Shown: piece by piece, positions 27,202 to 35,923 of the stretch
Numbering within the stretch: position 1 is the stretch's first letter
Layout: each line of letters begins with the position of its first letter
The notes under the pieces: model-generated
The model's database searches: none
Seen by the model: only the letters and a program-made list of their open reading frames with translations
Told to the model about the DNA's origin: nothing
Assembly: GCF_014705615.1 (NCBI RefSeq)
Contig: NZ_JACXJA010000030.1
Coordinates: 57,611 to 121,610, forward strand
DNA length: 64,000 nucleotides
Direction: 5' to 3'
Source of the DNA: Paenibacillus oceani
Lineage (GTDB): Bacteria; Bacillota; Bacilli; Paenibacillales; NBRC-103111
Translations under genes and position numbers: made by a program

Positions 27202-27591
27202 TTACAGACGTCCGTCATATAGGCCCAGATAATAATCCATCAGCAGCTCGAGCTCTCCCCCGAACATACCGCGTATGAGCGTATACTTGGCCCGGCGCCC
27301 CCGGCAGTCGTACTCCCGGGAAACCTCCCTGTAGTTCCGTTCCTCCCCGTAAAGGACGATTCCGCGTCTGCGCAGCTCCCGCTCGGTTATCACCATATCT
27401 TCGCCGATGCGGCTGATGGCCCGTTCCATTACGGCCAGATAAGGTGCGGAGAAGACGAACGGCCCCTCGTTTTCGGTTTTGTCCTTGTCTGCGGTAAAAA
27501 TGGAAAGGACGACGGGTAGAAGGGTCGCGTTACGAAGTATTTGCATTTCCTCGGGAGAAGCGTCGAGATGCACATCAGATGATAAGGACAT
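27202..27591 (-). CDS. Small protein co-expressed with the SOS polymerase
   Basis: 129 aa, soluble, start ATG 27591 behind GGAGGTG. The N-terminal third contains LLPVVLSIFTADKDKTE. The middle is YLAVMERAISRIGEDMVITERELRRRGI, and the C-terminus is basic then acidic (YTLIRGMFGGELELLMDYYLGLYDGRL). In Bacillus the equivalent position is held by YolD-like proteins, but no sequence resemblance to YolD is visible. The gene is directly under a LexA box and 10 bp upstream of the polymerase, so it probably acts with it. Function unknown. Confidence 0.8.
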   Translation of the reverse strand: MSLSSDVHLDASPEEMQILRNATLLPVVLSIFTADKDKTENEGPFVFSAPYLAVMERAISRIGEDMVITERELRRRGIVLYGEERNYREVSREYDCRGRRAKYTLIRGMFGGELELLMDYYLGLYDGRL

Positions 27592-27615
27592 ACGGAACAC
27601 CTCCGAATAAAATAA

Positions 27616-27627
27616 GAACACATGTTC
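27616..27627. promoter_or_regulatory. LexA (SOS) box upstream of the polymerase operon
   Basis: GAACACATGTTC with flanks matches the Bacillus LexA consensus at about 13 of 14 positions. A perfect minus-strand TATAAT (27630-27635) abuts it, so repressor would cover the transcription start. Confidence 0.8.
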
Positions 27628-27671
27628 CTATTATAATCCGACCCGGCATTTTTATTCAACAAATAACCCCC

Positions 27672-27725
27672 GACAAAAAAGCCCAATTCACGTTTCGACC
27701 CAGGGACAAGCAGTTGGGCTGGGCA
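27672..27725 (-). terminator. Possible minus-strand terminator hairpin
   Basis: AGCCCAA/TTGGGCT stem with a ~36-nt loop, followed in minus reading by TTTTTTGTC. It has no clear upstream gene on that strand and may insulate the SOS promoter from readthrough. Confidence 0.35.
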
Positions 27726-27904
27726 TAAGTGGGGGAATAGGGGCGCTCCACAGGGCGCGATCGGATAAACAAATGGATATGCCGCATGCACAGCCTGCCC
27801 TCCCCTGCCCTGCCCGCCTCCCCTTGCCGGGTCGTGCTGGAATAAAGTCGTGCACAGCCGGAAACGATAAGGGAAATCATGTCATCGAAAGGAGACCATT
27901 CGCC

Positions 27905-28315
27905 ATGACCGAGCACAGCACGGATCACAGCATGTTCGAACAAACCGCCTTTGAGACTGCCGGCATACCGACGCCTTACGATCAACAGGACATAGGCTCG
28001 ACGGACGGTGTCAGCGATGCCATCCAGAGCATCATGGATCATATTGAGGAAGAGAATTCGGTTTCTTCTACCCATGAGCGGGGCAAGCCCCGACCAGCAG
28101 CGATAACGACTTGCGGCACTTCCTCCCGGGCCGTCCCCAGAAGCAGCGGATGCGCAGCCGTTGTTCAGACCCATGAAAACCGTGATATAATAACGCAAGG
28201 GCTTGGAGTTGATCGTTCGAGGAGCGTTCAGAGGGGTAGCAGCCCGAGCTCCGAATGTTTGTTTTTTCATTTCTCAGGCGGTTCAAAGTCAGAAAGAATA
28301 ATGAAGGTTATATAA
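27905..28315 (+). CDS. Possible small acidic protein
   Basis: ATG 27905 follows AAAGGAGA. The first ~60 residues look protein-like (MFEQTAFETAGIPTPYDQQ, VSDAIQSIMDHIEEENSV) and acidic. The rest (from about residue 62) has a serine/arginine-rich composition more like accidental coding. Either a real ~60-aa gene has lost its stop by a frameshift, or the whole frame is chance. No family recognised. Confidence 0.3.
   Translation: MTEHSTDHSMFEQTAFETAGIPTPYDQQDIGSTDGVSDAIQSIMDHIEEENSVSSTHERGKPRPAAITTCGTSSRAVPRSSGCAAVVQTHENRDIITQGLGVDRSRSVQRGSSPSSECLFFHFSGGSKSERIMKVI
28164..28191 (+). promoter_or_regulatory. Candidate sigma-A promoter of the LysE-family gene
   Basis: TTCAGA (28164-28169), 16-bp spacer, perfect TATAAT (28186-28191), about 140 bp upstream of the coding region. 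Confidence 0.5.
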
Positions 28316-28330
28316 AGGGAGATGAAACGC

Positions 28331-28957
28331 GTGGAGCTTCTGACCGCCCTGTCTTTCTTGGGGGTAGCCGTTCTGCTTACTCTGATGCCGGGTCCCGACA
28401 ATTTGTTTGTGGTGGCCCAAAGCCTGTCGAAGGGCAGCAAAGCCGGGATCGCCACGGCACTCGGGTTGTGCTCGGGTCTGATCGTTCATATAACGGCCGC
28501 CACTCTTGGAATTTCAACGCTCATTTATCAGTCGGCCGTGGCGTTTGCGGTGGTGAAGTACGCAGGCGCGGCCTATTTGCTGTATTTGGCCTGGAAGTCC
28601 TTCCGCGAGAAGGAAGCGGACCTGACACTCGCCGCTGACCGTCGTCCGGCGGACTACAAAGCTATGTACAAAAAAGGAATCGTCATGAACGTCCTGAATC
28701 CTAAAGTGTCGTTGTTTTTCCTGGCGTTATTGCCGCAGTTTGTCACAAGTTCGTCCGGCAGCGTCGCGGTTCAGATGCTGATCTTGGGAACGATCTTCCT
28801 GGTTCAGGCTTTGCTTATTTTTATCGGGATCAGCGTATTTTCCGAAAAAGTAGGGGGCCTCCTGCGTAAAAGTCCGGTTCTCTCGAAACGGATTAATATC
28901 ATCCAGGGGACGTTGTTTGGCATCATCGGATTAAAGATTGCTTTTAGCGAGAAGTAG
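28331..28957 (+). CDS. LysE/RhtB-family amino-acid exporter
   Basis: 208 aa membrane protein with about six helices. Family marks are LMPGPDNLFVVAQSLSKGSKAGIATALGLCSGL near the N-terminus, YAGAAYLLYLAWKSFR, and GIVMNVLNPKVSLFFLALLPQFV in the middle. Members export amino acids or related metabolites. GTG 28331 is chosen because AAAGGGAG lies 9 nt upstream; ATG 28322 directly abuts that site. It is a single gene with its own promoter. Substrate not predictable. Confidence 0.88.
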   Translation: MELLTALSFLGVAVLLTLMPGPDNLFVVAQSLSKGSKAGIATALGLCSGLIVHITAATLGISTLIYQSAVAFAVVKYAGAAYLLYLAWKSFREKEADLTLAADRRPADYKAMYKKGIVMNVLNPKVSLFFLALLPQFVTSSSGSVAVQMLILGTIFLVQALLIFIGISVFSEKVGGLLRKSPVLSKRINIIQGTLFGIIGLKIAFSEK

Positions 28958-29137
28958 CCAGCTGCAGGCGGCTTATACAGCGGAAAGAGAAAGAACGATG
29001 AGTAAAGAACATGGGATGCATATGATCCTTTGCAGCGTTGTTATCCGTGCAGGGAAACGAGACTTCCGCTATAATGTGAAAACGTTCAGTACCAATTGGC
29101 CGAAAACGACGTTAATTCCGCGAATTTGCAAATCAAA

Positions 29138-29294
29138 GGCTGTCCCAAAAGCGCTCGCATGAGATGGTGACGCCAATTTTCAAACGACGAAAGGATCTCA
29201 ACCCCCAACTATACAGTGGAGGCTAAGGTCCTTTCTTGAGGAAAATCATCTGAATTGGGGGCGCAAAAAATCGCAAATGACTTTGGAGATAGCC
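29138..29294. mobile_element. MITE-like element, GGCTGT family, copy 2
   Basis: 157 bp starting GGCTGTCCCAAAAG and ending in the approximate inverse (TTTGGAGATAGCC). The interior shares the AAAGGA-CTC-CCCCCA ... GGTCCTTTC block with the copy at 21111-21276. It ends 8 bp before the stop codon of the glycine-zipper gene, so it may have replaced that gene's terminator. Confidence 0.65.
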
Positions 29295-29301
29295 CCCGCT
29301 T

Positions 29302-29523
29302 TTACTCTTCCCGGTCGGCGGCGTCCTCGCCATTTTCAGCGGCTTCGCCCGCTTTGTCACCCAGCGAAGCTCCTACGATCCCGCCTACCACGGTACCGAC
29401 CGGTCCCAAAGCGGAACCGACGACAGCTCCTAACGCGCCGCCGCCTACCGCCCCTACAACCTCTTCCGTGCTGGCTTCTCCGTTACCGTTACCGTTGCGG
29501 TTACGCTCGTTGTGTTCAGCCAT
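29302..29523 (-). CDS. Small glycine-zipper protein
   Basis: 73 aa. A hydrophilic Asn/Gly-rich N-terminus is followed by a glycine-zipper stretch (VGAVGGGALGAVVGSALGPVGTVVGGIVGASLGDKAG, about residues 22-58) and an acidic tail (ENGEDAADREE). Glycine zippers pack helices in membranes or oligomers. ATG 29523 has AAGGAG 8 nt upstream. Many Firmicutes encode such short proteins of unknown role, some linked to spores or stress. Confidence 0.7.
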   Translation of the reverse strand: MAEHNERNRNGNGNGEASTEEVVGAVGGGALGAVVGSALGPVGTVVGGIVGASLGDKAGEAAENGEDAADREE

Positions 29524-29683
29524 TCCGCTCACTCCTTGTCCTCGTAATTAGAACGCTGCTGGATTCTACAGCAGACTACGAGGATAGGTTGCCCCAACCG
29601 GGCGGAAAAGATTCTTAACGAAATCAGGAAAAGGCGCGCTCCCGATCCTACGATTCGATTTCAGGTCTTTATTGGGTAAAGCT

Positions 29684-30337
29684 TCATTCAAAATCAAAGA
29701 GATCCCGCCAGTTCCATCCGTCGCTCCCCCAGCCTGAATCGTACTCCGGTTGCCCGGCTTCGGCTTCCGGTTCGGCCGGCTTTACAGTTTTGACAGGTGC
29801 CGCAGGCTTGGCAGGCTCAGCAACAGCTTGTTCCCCGGCAGGCAGCACACGGCGCGCCATGTTGTAGTGGCTGTCCCAAGATCCGGAGTTGAGATCGGAG
29901 ATCGTTACGCCGGGAGTGCCATACGTATGAAGGATTTTACCATCCCCGATATAAATCGCTACGTGATGAATCGGGGAATAAAAGAAAACCAGATCGCCGG
30001 GCTGCAGTTGATCGCGCGGCACATAGGTCCCCACCTCAGACTGCTGACGCGACGAACGCGGTAATGTAATCCCGTTAAGCTTGTACACATGTTGAACAAA
30101 AGAGGAGCAGTCGAACGAACGGGTATCCCCGGATTCCGCCCCATATTTATAAGGGACCCCCATGAATTGTTGGCCCGTAGAGATGATCGCAGATGAAGCC
30201 GAAGCAGACGAGGATGAAGCCACGGCTGCATGCGCCGAACCGGAATTAAGGAACAAGCTGCCCGAAAACATCAAGGAAAGACTCATGCCCGCGACGACAA
30301 CCGCTTTTGCAAACGAGTGTTTTCTTATGATATTCAT
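29684..30337 (-). CDS. Secreted NlpC/P60 cysteine peptidase
   Basis: 217 aa. A signal peptide (FAKAVVVAGMSLSLMFSGSLF...SAHA) is followed by a serine-rich spacer and an NlpC/P60 domain (about 50-165): SFDCSSFVQHVYKLNG holds the catalytic Cys, and HHVAIYIGDGKILHTYG holds the catalytic His. The C-terminus is a Pro/Ala/Glu linker ending in a Trp-rich acidic segment (GWGSDGWNWRDLFDFE). The enzyme should cleave peptidoglycan stem peptides outside the cell. ATG 30337 has GAGGAGG upstream. Confidence 0.9.
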   Translation of the reverse strand: MNIIRKHSFAKAVVVAGMSLSLMFSGSLFLNSGSAHAAVASSSSASASSAIISTGQQFMGVPYKYGAESGDTRSFDCSSFVQHVYKLNGITLPRSSRQQSEVGTYVPRDQLQPGDLVFFYSPIHHVAIYIGDGKILHTYGTPGVTISDLNSGSWDSHYNMARRVLPAGEQAVAEPAKPAAPVKTVKPAEPEAEAGQPEYDSGWGSDGWNWRDLFDFE

Positions 30338-30665
30338 AGTTTCCTCCTCGAAGTAAGATGGTCTTGTGAATCGCTGCAACTATCGTAACACAAGTCGAGC
30401 CGACTAAAATTTGGCGAAGCACGGAGAAGTTCTTCGCATCGGCGGGTTACACTCGAATTATGAGAATTTGATTAGAATAAACGTTCACGATTTGTATTGA
30501 CAAATCCAACATGCAGGTTTCGGCACTTCCTCTGCGCACCGGCCGGCGTTTCGCCGCCTCTTTAATGTGCTTGCTCGCCACCCTTGCTGCAAGTTAATTT
30601 TCGATACAATAGAAAAACGCACCCCCCCGATCACGAGAAGCTGCGTTAGTGCTGAGATTATACGA

Positions 30666-30738
<73 letters not shown>

Positions 30739-30925
30739 GCATCGGATATGAATCACACTTAATCTATATTACTCATTTTCAAACGAAAGTCAACACAAAA
30801 ATTCACGTACAGAAACATCCCGCAGGATGGTCCCTATTATTCCCAACCCACCCAAAATTCAAGCTACCGCAAGGCGTCACCGGCCAGTCCGATCCGGCAA
30901 TAACTCCGCTTACGCATTGGAACCT

Positions 30926-30964
30926 GTGACAAAATCGTGTATGATATATATATAAGCGCTTACA
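30926..30964 (+). promoter_or_regulatory. Promoter with overlapping cre-like box upstream of the AraC regulator
   Basis: GTGACA (30926-30931), 17-bp spacer, TATATA (30949-30954). TATAAGCGCTTACA at 30951-30964 matches the CcpA consensus TGWAANCGNTNWCA at 13 of 14 positions and overlaps the -10 box, the arrangement for glucose repression. Confidence 0.5.
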
Positions 30965-31023
30965 TGAAGTGCTGCAAATTTAGGACGAAACGCTTCATCC
31001 ACATCGTAGACGGAGGTTGTGCC

Positions 31024-33324
31024 ATGATCAAGCGGTTCCGCTTGTTCCGCAGTCTTCCTTTCCAGAAGAAACTGCTTCTCTCCTCGCTGCTTTTAAGCGT
31101 ACTGCCTGTGCTGCTGCTTGGCAGCGCCGCTTCTTATTTCGCCGCCTCCAGCATCCAGGATGAGGTCAATGCGAAGCATGCGTCGACGCTGCGGCAGCTT
31201 GAGAGCCAGGTGGACTCACTGCTGAAGCGGCTCGATTACATGTCGATACAGCTCGCCGGCGATTTGACGATCGAGAAGTCGGCCCGCCTCGGCATCTCGA
31301 TGGACGACCGGGTGACGCTCGAGACGACGCTGGATATGGTCGAGACGTTTCGCAAATACCGCAGCTTGTCCGATCTGCCCTTCCACTCCTACTTGGTGTA
31401 CAACCATTTCGATATCGTATACTCGAGCAGGGATGGACTGCTGAACACCTACCAGTTTCCTTATTACGACGCGTTGCGGCAGTATGTGCCCAAGTTTACC
31501 GGTTCGTTGTTCCTCCCTTCGAACACGTATCCGAATCAAAGGGATTTTCTGATCGTCCGGCCGGTCGGAAGCTCGTCCACAGTAGACGGCGTCCTCTTTT
31601 TGCAGGTGGAGCCGGAGCGCCTTTTCGAGCTGCTGCAATCGGTGGAAATCAGCGGCGACAGCCAACTGCTTGCGGTAGACAGCACCGGGCGCATCGTGCT
31701 AAGCCAGAAACCGATGGAAGTCGGAACGGCGCTTCCGGCTCCGTTCGCGAAGCGGCTGACGCAAACCGTCCAGCCTTCCCCAACCGATACGGTCGCCTAC
31801 GGGGACGAGTTATATCACGTATCCGTTCACCGGTCCGGCTATAACGACTGGACGTACGTCATCATCGCTCCCCAGGGCGGGCTGACCGCCAAGGCGGACC
31901 TGATCAAGCAAGTCACTTGGCTGATGGCCGGCTGTCTGGCTCTCGTCTGGGGCCTGATCGCCCTGTTCGCTTCCAAGCGGCTCTATTATCCGATCCGCGC
32001 CCTGCTGATGAAGCTGCCTCAACGGACGAAGCCGTCCCAGGACGAGCTGCAGCAAATCGACGCCTTTATGCAGCAAATGATGGATACGAATCGCAGGCTG
32101 GACTACGAGCTTCGCGAGCAGATTCCCCAGCTCAAGGAAAATACGCTGCTCAAGCTGCTGCACGGAGAGCTGAACGACGCCGAGTTCGCGCTCAAAACCG
32201 AAGAGTATGCCTTGCCCCTTCGCGGGCGTTCATTTGCGGTATGCGTCTTTGAAGTAGACGCCTATATGGAGTTCCGGACCAGCTACATGGGCAAAGACCG
32301 CTCGCTGATGATGTACGCCCTGACGAAGCTCGTCGACGAGCTAGCGGCTCCATTATTTCCCGCCGTATGCGTCTCCCCTTCCTTCGGCCAGGTGGCGCTG
32401 ATCGCGGGAACGGACGACCCTGCCGCTCTGGAAAGCGACATCGAAGACTTGTGCGGACGTGTCCGGATCAAGGCAAAGGAACTGTTCCGGTTCACGCTGA
32501 CCGCCGGCGTCAGCCGCGTCCGGCCCGAGGTGCGTTGCATTCACGAAAGCTACATGGAGGCGGTCGAGCTGCTCAGCTTCCGGCTGCTGCTCGGTCACAA
32601 TCTGACGATCAGCCAGCGTGCCGTTGAGTCGATGGACTCGGTCAAGCAGTCTGCCCGCAATTTGATCATGCGCCAGAAAGCGATCGTCAAGCGGATTTCC
32701 GAAGGAAATATAGCGGCGGCCGTAACCGAATTCGAAGATATGGTGCGGGAAATTCCCCGGCAGTTGACCGGGTTTAAGCCGGTCACCGGTATTTTTACGA
32801 ACCTGATCGGCGAGATCGACCACTTGCTGAGTCAGCTCGGGTACGAACTGCATCAGCTGTTCCCGGACAATGTGTACGCCAAAGTGAACGAAGCGGAGAC
32901 GCTCGACCAGTTGAAGGATTGGTTTGTCGATTGCTTCTTCCCGGCGTTCCGCCATCATTTCGAGCGGCTTACCGTCCCGAACCAGACCAAAATCGCCCAG
33001 CAGGTTGCAGAATACGTCCAGAACGGGGCTGAAGGAGAACTATCGCTGCAGGAGGCGGCGGACCGGTTCGGCTTATCGCCCTCTCAGCTTAGCCGGGTGT
33101 TCAAGGAAGAGATGCGGGTCAACTTCATCGATTACGTCATCGAGATGCGGATGTCCCGGGCGAAGGAATGGCTGGTCCACTCGGACATGCCGATCAAGCA
33201 GATCGCCGACCGTCTTCAATACACGACGACGCAAAATTTTTCCCGCGCCTTCAAGCAAACGACGGGCATGTCCCCCGGACAATACCGGGAATCAGTCCGG
33301 CACCAGCAAGGGGGTTCGGCCTAA
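31024..33324 (+). CDS. Membrane-anchored AraC-family regulator (YesS type)
   Basis: 766 aa. A first membrane helix near residues 17-39 and a second near 300-320 enclose a ~260-residue extracellular sensor. A cytoplasmic central part follows (about 330-650), then a C-terminal AraC DNA-binding domain (about 665-760): LSLQEAADRFGLSPSQLSRVFKEEM, then IKQIADRLQYTTTQNFSRAFKQTTGMSPGQYR. Regulators of this kind sense an oligosaccharide outside the cell and activate the adjacent transporter genes (family knowledge). ATG 31024 has GGAGG 7 nt upstream. The transport and enzyme genes downstream on the same strand are the likely targets. Confidence 0.92.
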   Translation: MIKRFRLFRSLPFQKKLLLSSLLLSVLPVLLLGSAASYFAASSIQDEVNAKHASTLRQLESQVDSLLKRLDYMSIQLAGDLTIEKSARLGISMDDRVTLETTLDMVETFRKYRSLSDLPFHSYLVYNHFDIVYSSRDGLLNTYQFPYYDALRQYVPKFTGSLFLPSNTYPNQRDFLIVRPVGSSSTVDGVLFLQVEPERLFELLQSVEISGDSQLLAVDSTGRIVLSQKPMEVGTALPAPFAKRLTQTVQPSPTDTVAYGDELYHVSVHRSGYNDWTYVIIAPQGGLTAKADLIKQVTWLMAGCLALVWGLIALFASKRLYYPIRALLMKLPQRTKPSQDELQQIDAFMQQMMDTNRRLDYELREQIPQLKENTLLKLLHGELNDAEFALKTEEYALPLRGRSFAVCVFEVDAYMEFRTSYMGKDRSLMMYALTKLVDELAAPLFPAVCVSPSFGQVALIAGTDDPAALESDIEDLCGRVRIKAKELFRFTLTAGVSRVRPEVRCIHESYMEAVELLSFRLLLGHNLTISQRAVESMDSVKQSARNLIMRQKAIVKRISEGNIAAAVTEFEDMVREIPRQLTGFKPVTGIFTNLIGEIDHLLSQLGYELHQLFPDNVYAKVNEAETLDQLKDWFVDCFFPAFRHHFERLTVPNQTKIAQQVAEYVQNGAEGELSLQEAADRFGLSPSQLSRVFKEEMRVNFIDYVIEMRMSRAKEWLVHSDMPIKQIADRLQYTTTQNFSRAFKQTTGMSPGQYRESVRHQQGGSA

Positions 33325-33907
33325 ATACCAACAACAGTCGGGCGGCGGGAGACGTTACGCTGGATCAGGTACAAGCGGATAAACGGGACCTTGCATCGCC
33401 CGGACGACATCGAGGAATACACCGCGCTTGACCCAAGCCCGCACTTATACGCGATCCGGAAGCTTTCCAACTCCTGTTTGCAGGGGGGCCGAAAGCTTTC
33501 TTTCACGTTTCCGGCATGTTTCTTGCCTTACTCTTTACTCTAGCTCCCCATCCGCTTTGACCTGCTTGCCCGCCCGAGCTGCAAGACATCCATTCCGACA
33601 TTGCATTTGCATCCTCCCGCGCAGACTTGTATGCCTTGATGATCTTGTCCATCCCGGACAAGACCATCTGCCTGCCCACCCGCCGATCGTCACCCCCAGC
33701 CTCTCCTTCTCACCGCTCCAAAACCGCGTCATTACAAGCTTTCCCGGCATTATTCGGACATGTTTCAAATTTTGCATACCGGTATCCTTGTTTGCGGAGC
33801 CGCTTGAAAAAATAGATCGTTTACAGGCCGCATCCGTTTTTTCTATGATGACCTCATACAACCGACAAGAAACTATGGTCGTACCGGAAAGGGGGATAAC
33901 CTACATT
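33325..33907. other. Intergenic region before the second importer operon
   Basis: No gene is supported on either strand. The region should contain the regulated promoter of the permease operon, but I see no consensus -35/-10 pair, as expected for an AraC-activated promoter. Confidence 0.35.
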
Positions 33908-34870
33908 ATGAGAACGGTTTCAAATGAAACAGCCGCGCAAGTCCCTGTCACGTCCGGCTCCAAATGGAACCTGATCCGGCGGAAACTATGGAGAAGCCGG
34001 ATGATGTATTTGTTTGTTCTGCCGGGCACGCTGTACTTCCTTATTTATAAGTACGTGCCTCTGCTAGGCTCGGTTATTGCATTTCAGGAATACAGTCCGT
34101 TCCAGGGGTTTCTGCACAGCGATTGGGTCGGATTCGCCCATTTCCGGAAAATTTTCGACAATCCCGAAGTGGTGCAGGTGCTGATCAATACGATCACATT
34201 ATCGTTTCTGCAAATCGCCGTCGCCTTCCCCGTTCCGATCTTGCTGGCCCTTATGCTGAATGAGACGCGGAACGAATGGTTCAAGCGGCTGATCCAGTCG
34301 CTCGTTTACTTGCCTCACTTCCTGTCCTGGGTCGTCGTGGTCGGACTCGTGACGATTTTCCTGCGCAGCGACGGCGTCGTAAACGGTCTTCTGGAGCATG
34401 TGTTCGGGATCGAACCGATCCTGTTTCTGCAGCAGCCTTACCTCTTTAAGCCGCTTATCGTGCTGGAGGTTATATGGAAGGAAGCCGGATGGGGCACGAT
34501 CGTGTTCCTGGCCGCGCTGGCCGGGGTGAATCCGGAGCTGTACGAAGCGGCTATCGTGGACGGGGCGAACCGGTGGCGGCGCATCTGGCACATTACGCTT
34601 CCCGGCATCCGCAGCACGATCGTGATTTTGCTTATTTTGCGGCTCGGTACGGTGCTGGACAACGGGTTCGAGCAAATTTTCCTCATGCTGAATCCGTACG
34701 TACAAGAGGTCGGCAACGTGCTCGATACTTATGTGTACTATAAAGGTATTTTGCAATCCGACTTCAGCTTCGCTACCGCGGTAGGGCTGTTCAAGTCCGT
34801 CGTCGGACTCGTCCTGGTCGTGGCGGCCAACAAGCTGGCCAAGAAGTTTGGCGAAGAGGGCATCTACTAG
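33908..34870 (+). CDS. Carbohydrate ABC transporter permease, LplB type
   Basis: 320 aa with about six membrane helices. Family landmarks are KYVPLLGSVIAFQEYSPFQGFLHSDWVGF, SLVYLPHFLSWVVVVGLV and the EAA loop LYEAAIVDGANRWRRIWHITLP. ATG 33908 is chosen for the conserved N-terminus, with AAAGGGGG 12 nt upstream. First gene of a plus-strand importer operon (permease, permease, binding protein), probably activated by the AraC-type regulator encoded upstream. No ATPase gene is present. Confidence 0.92.
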   Translation: MRTVSNETAAQVPVTSGSKWNLIRRKLWRSRMMYLFVLPGTLYFLIYKYVPLLGSVIAFQEYSPFQGFLHSDWVGFAHFRKIFDNPEVVQVLINTITLSFLQIAVAFPVPILLALMLNETRNEWFKRLIQSLVYLPHFLSWVVVVGLVTIFLRSDGVVNGLLEHVFGIEPILFLQQPYLFKPLIVLEVIWKEAGWGTIVFLAALAGVNPELYEAAIVDGANRWRRIWHITLPGIRSTIVILLILRLGTVLDNGFEQIFLMLNPYVQEVGNVLDTYVYYKGILQSDFSFATAVGLFKSVVGLVLVVAANKLAKKFGEEGIY

Positions 34871-34925
34871 TATCAAAAGCCTCCCCAAGGGGCTTACTAT
34901 CACCACGAAGGAGGTGCAGCACGTT

Positions 34926-35795
34926 ATGCAGCACCGGACTTGGCTCGGCCGGGCGGCCGACTGGGTGAACATCCTGGCATTGACTTTAATCGCGGCAGCC
35001 ATGATCGTCCCGTTTCTGTACATTTTCTCGGTGTCGTTTTCCTCGATGGAGGAATATTTGCGCAAAGACTTTATTTTATGGCCGGACCGCTGGGTGACCG
35101 ATGCTTATCAATACATTCTCGCCAACGACAAATTCGTCAAATCCGTTCTCATCACGATCTGGATTACCGTACTTGGCACGACGCTGAACCTGGTCTTTAC
35201 GTCGACGATGGCTTATGCGCTGTCCAAACCGTTTTTCGGACAAAGAATGTTCCTGTTCCTGGTGCTGTTCACCTTCCTGTTCAGTGCGGGCATCATTCCG
35301 ACCTATCTGGTCGTCAAGGAAACCGGCTTGCTGAACTCCATCTGGTCGCTGATCATTCCCGTCCTCATCAGCCCGTGGAATCTGATCGTGTTCAGCCAAT
35401 TTTTCAAAAGCATTCCCGAGGAGCTGAACGAAGCCGCGCTAATCGACGGGGCCGGGGAATTCACCGTTTTCTGGCGAATCATCCTCCCGCTGTCGAAGCC
35501 CGCGCTCGCCACATTCGGCCTGTTCTACGCCGTGATGCACTGGAACTCGTACTTTACCGGCATCCTGTACTTGAGCAATCCGAACTTATGGCCGATCCAG
35601 ATGCTGCTGCGCCAGATCGTTGTTGTCAACGACACGAGCTCGCTGATGACCGAACAGGTGCTGACCGACCCGCCTCCTGCGGAAACGATCCAGATGGCTG
35701 CGATTTTGCTCGCCACCCTGCCGATTCTGATCGTATATCCGTTTCTGCAAAAGCATTTCGCCAAGGGGGTGATGATTGGTTCAGTCAAAGGTTGA
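34926..35795 (+). CDS. Carbohydrate ABC transporter permease, LplC type
   Basis: 289 aa, about six membrane helices, partner of the preceding permease. EAA loop LNEAALIDGAGEFTVFWRIILP, and the C-terminus QKHFAKGVMIGSVKG is typical. ATG 34926 follows AAGGAGG by about 11 nt; upstream in-frame codons overlap the previous gene. It is 55 bp downstream of the first permease. A solo MITE end (35799-35831) has inserted directly after its stop codon, in front of the binding-protein gene. Confidence 0.92.
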   Translation: MQHRTWLGRAADWVNILALTLIAAAMIVPFLYIFSVSFSSMEEYLRKDFILWPDRWVTDAYQYILANDKFVKSVLITIWITVLGTTLNLVFTSTMAYALSKPFFGQRMFLFLVLFTFLFSAGIIPTYLVVKETGLLNSIWSLIIPVLISPWNLIVFSQFFKSIPEELNEAALIDGAGEFTVFWRIILPLSKPALATFGLFYAVMHWNSYFTGILYLSNPNLWPIQMLLRQIVVVNDTSSLMTEQVLTDPPPAETIQMAAILLATLPILIVYPFLQKHFAKGVMIGSVKG

Positions 35796-35798
35796 TCG

Positions 35799-35831
35799 GA
35801 AAACCAGACTTTTTGAACTCGCACTTGAGGT
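35799..35831. mobile_element. Solo end of the CAAAAAGTCC MITE family
   Basis: GACTTTTTGAACTCGCACTT preceded by AAAACCA matches the right end of the element at 59919-60094 and the element at 63938-64000. Only about 33 bp of terminus are present. Confidence 0.6.
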
Positions 35832-35923
35832 GACAGACCGGGGGTCAAACAGGAACAGCTGAACCGTATCGGTCACGAACACGGAACGTACCGCATGTTT
35901 ACCAATCTATGGAGGTGTCGCAA

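Noticed and set aside
27656..28270. 204-codon minus-strand frame upstream of the SOS promoter
   Set aside because: Composition is mixed without domain features, it spans the terminator-like hairpin and LysE promoter region, and no ribosome site is seen.
28141..28330. Lysine riboswitch in front of the LysE-family gene
   Set aside because: Leader is only about 130 nt and I see no conserved lysine-riboswitch core.
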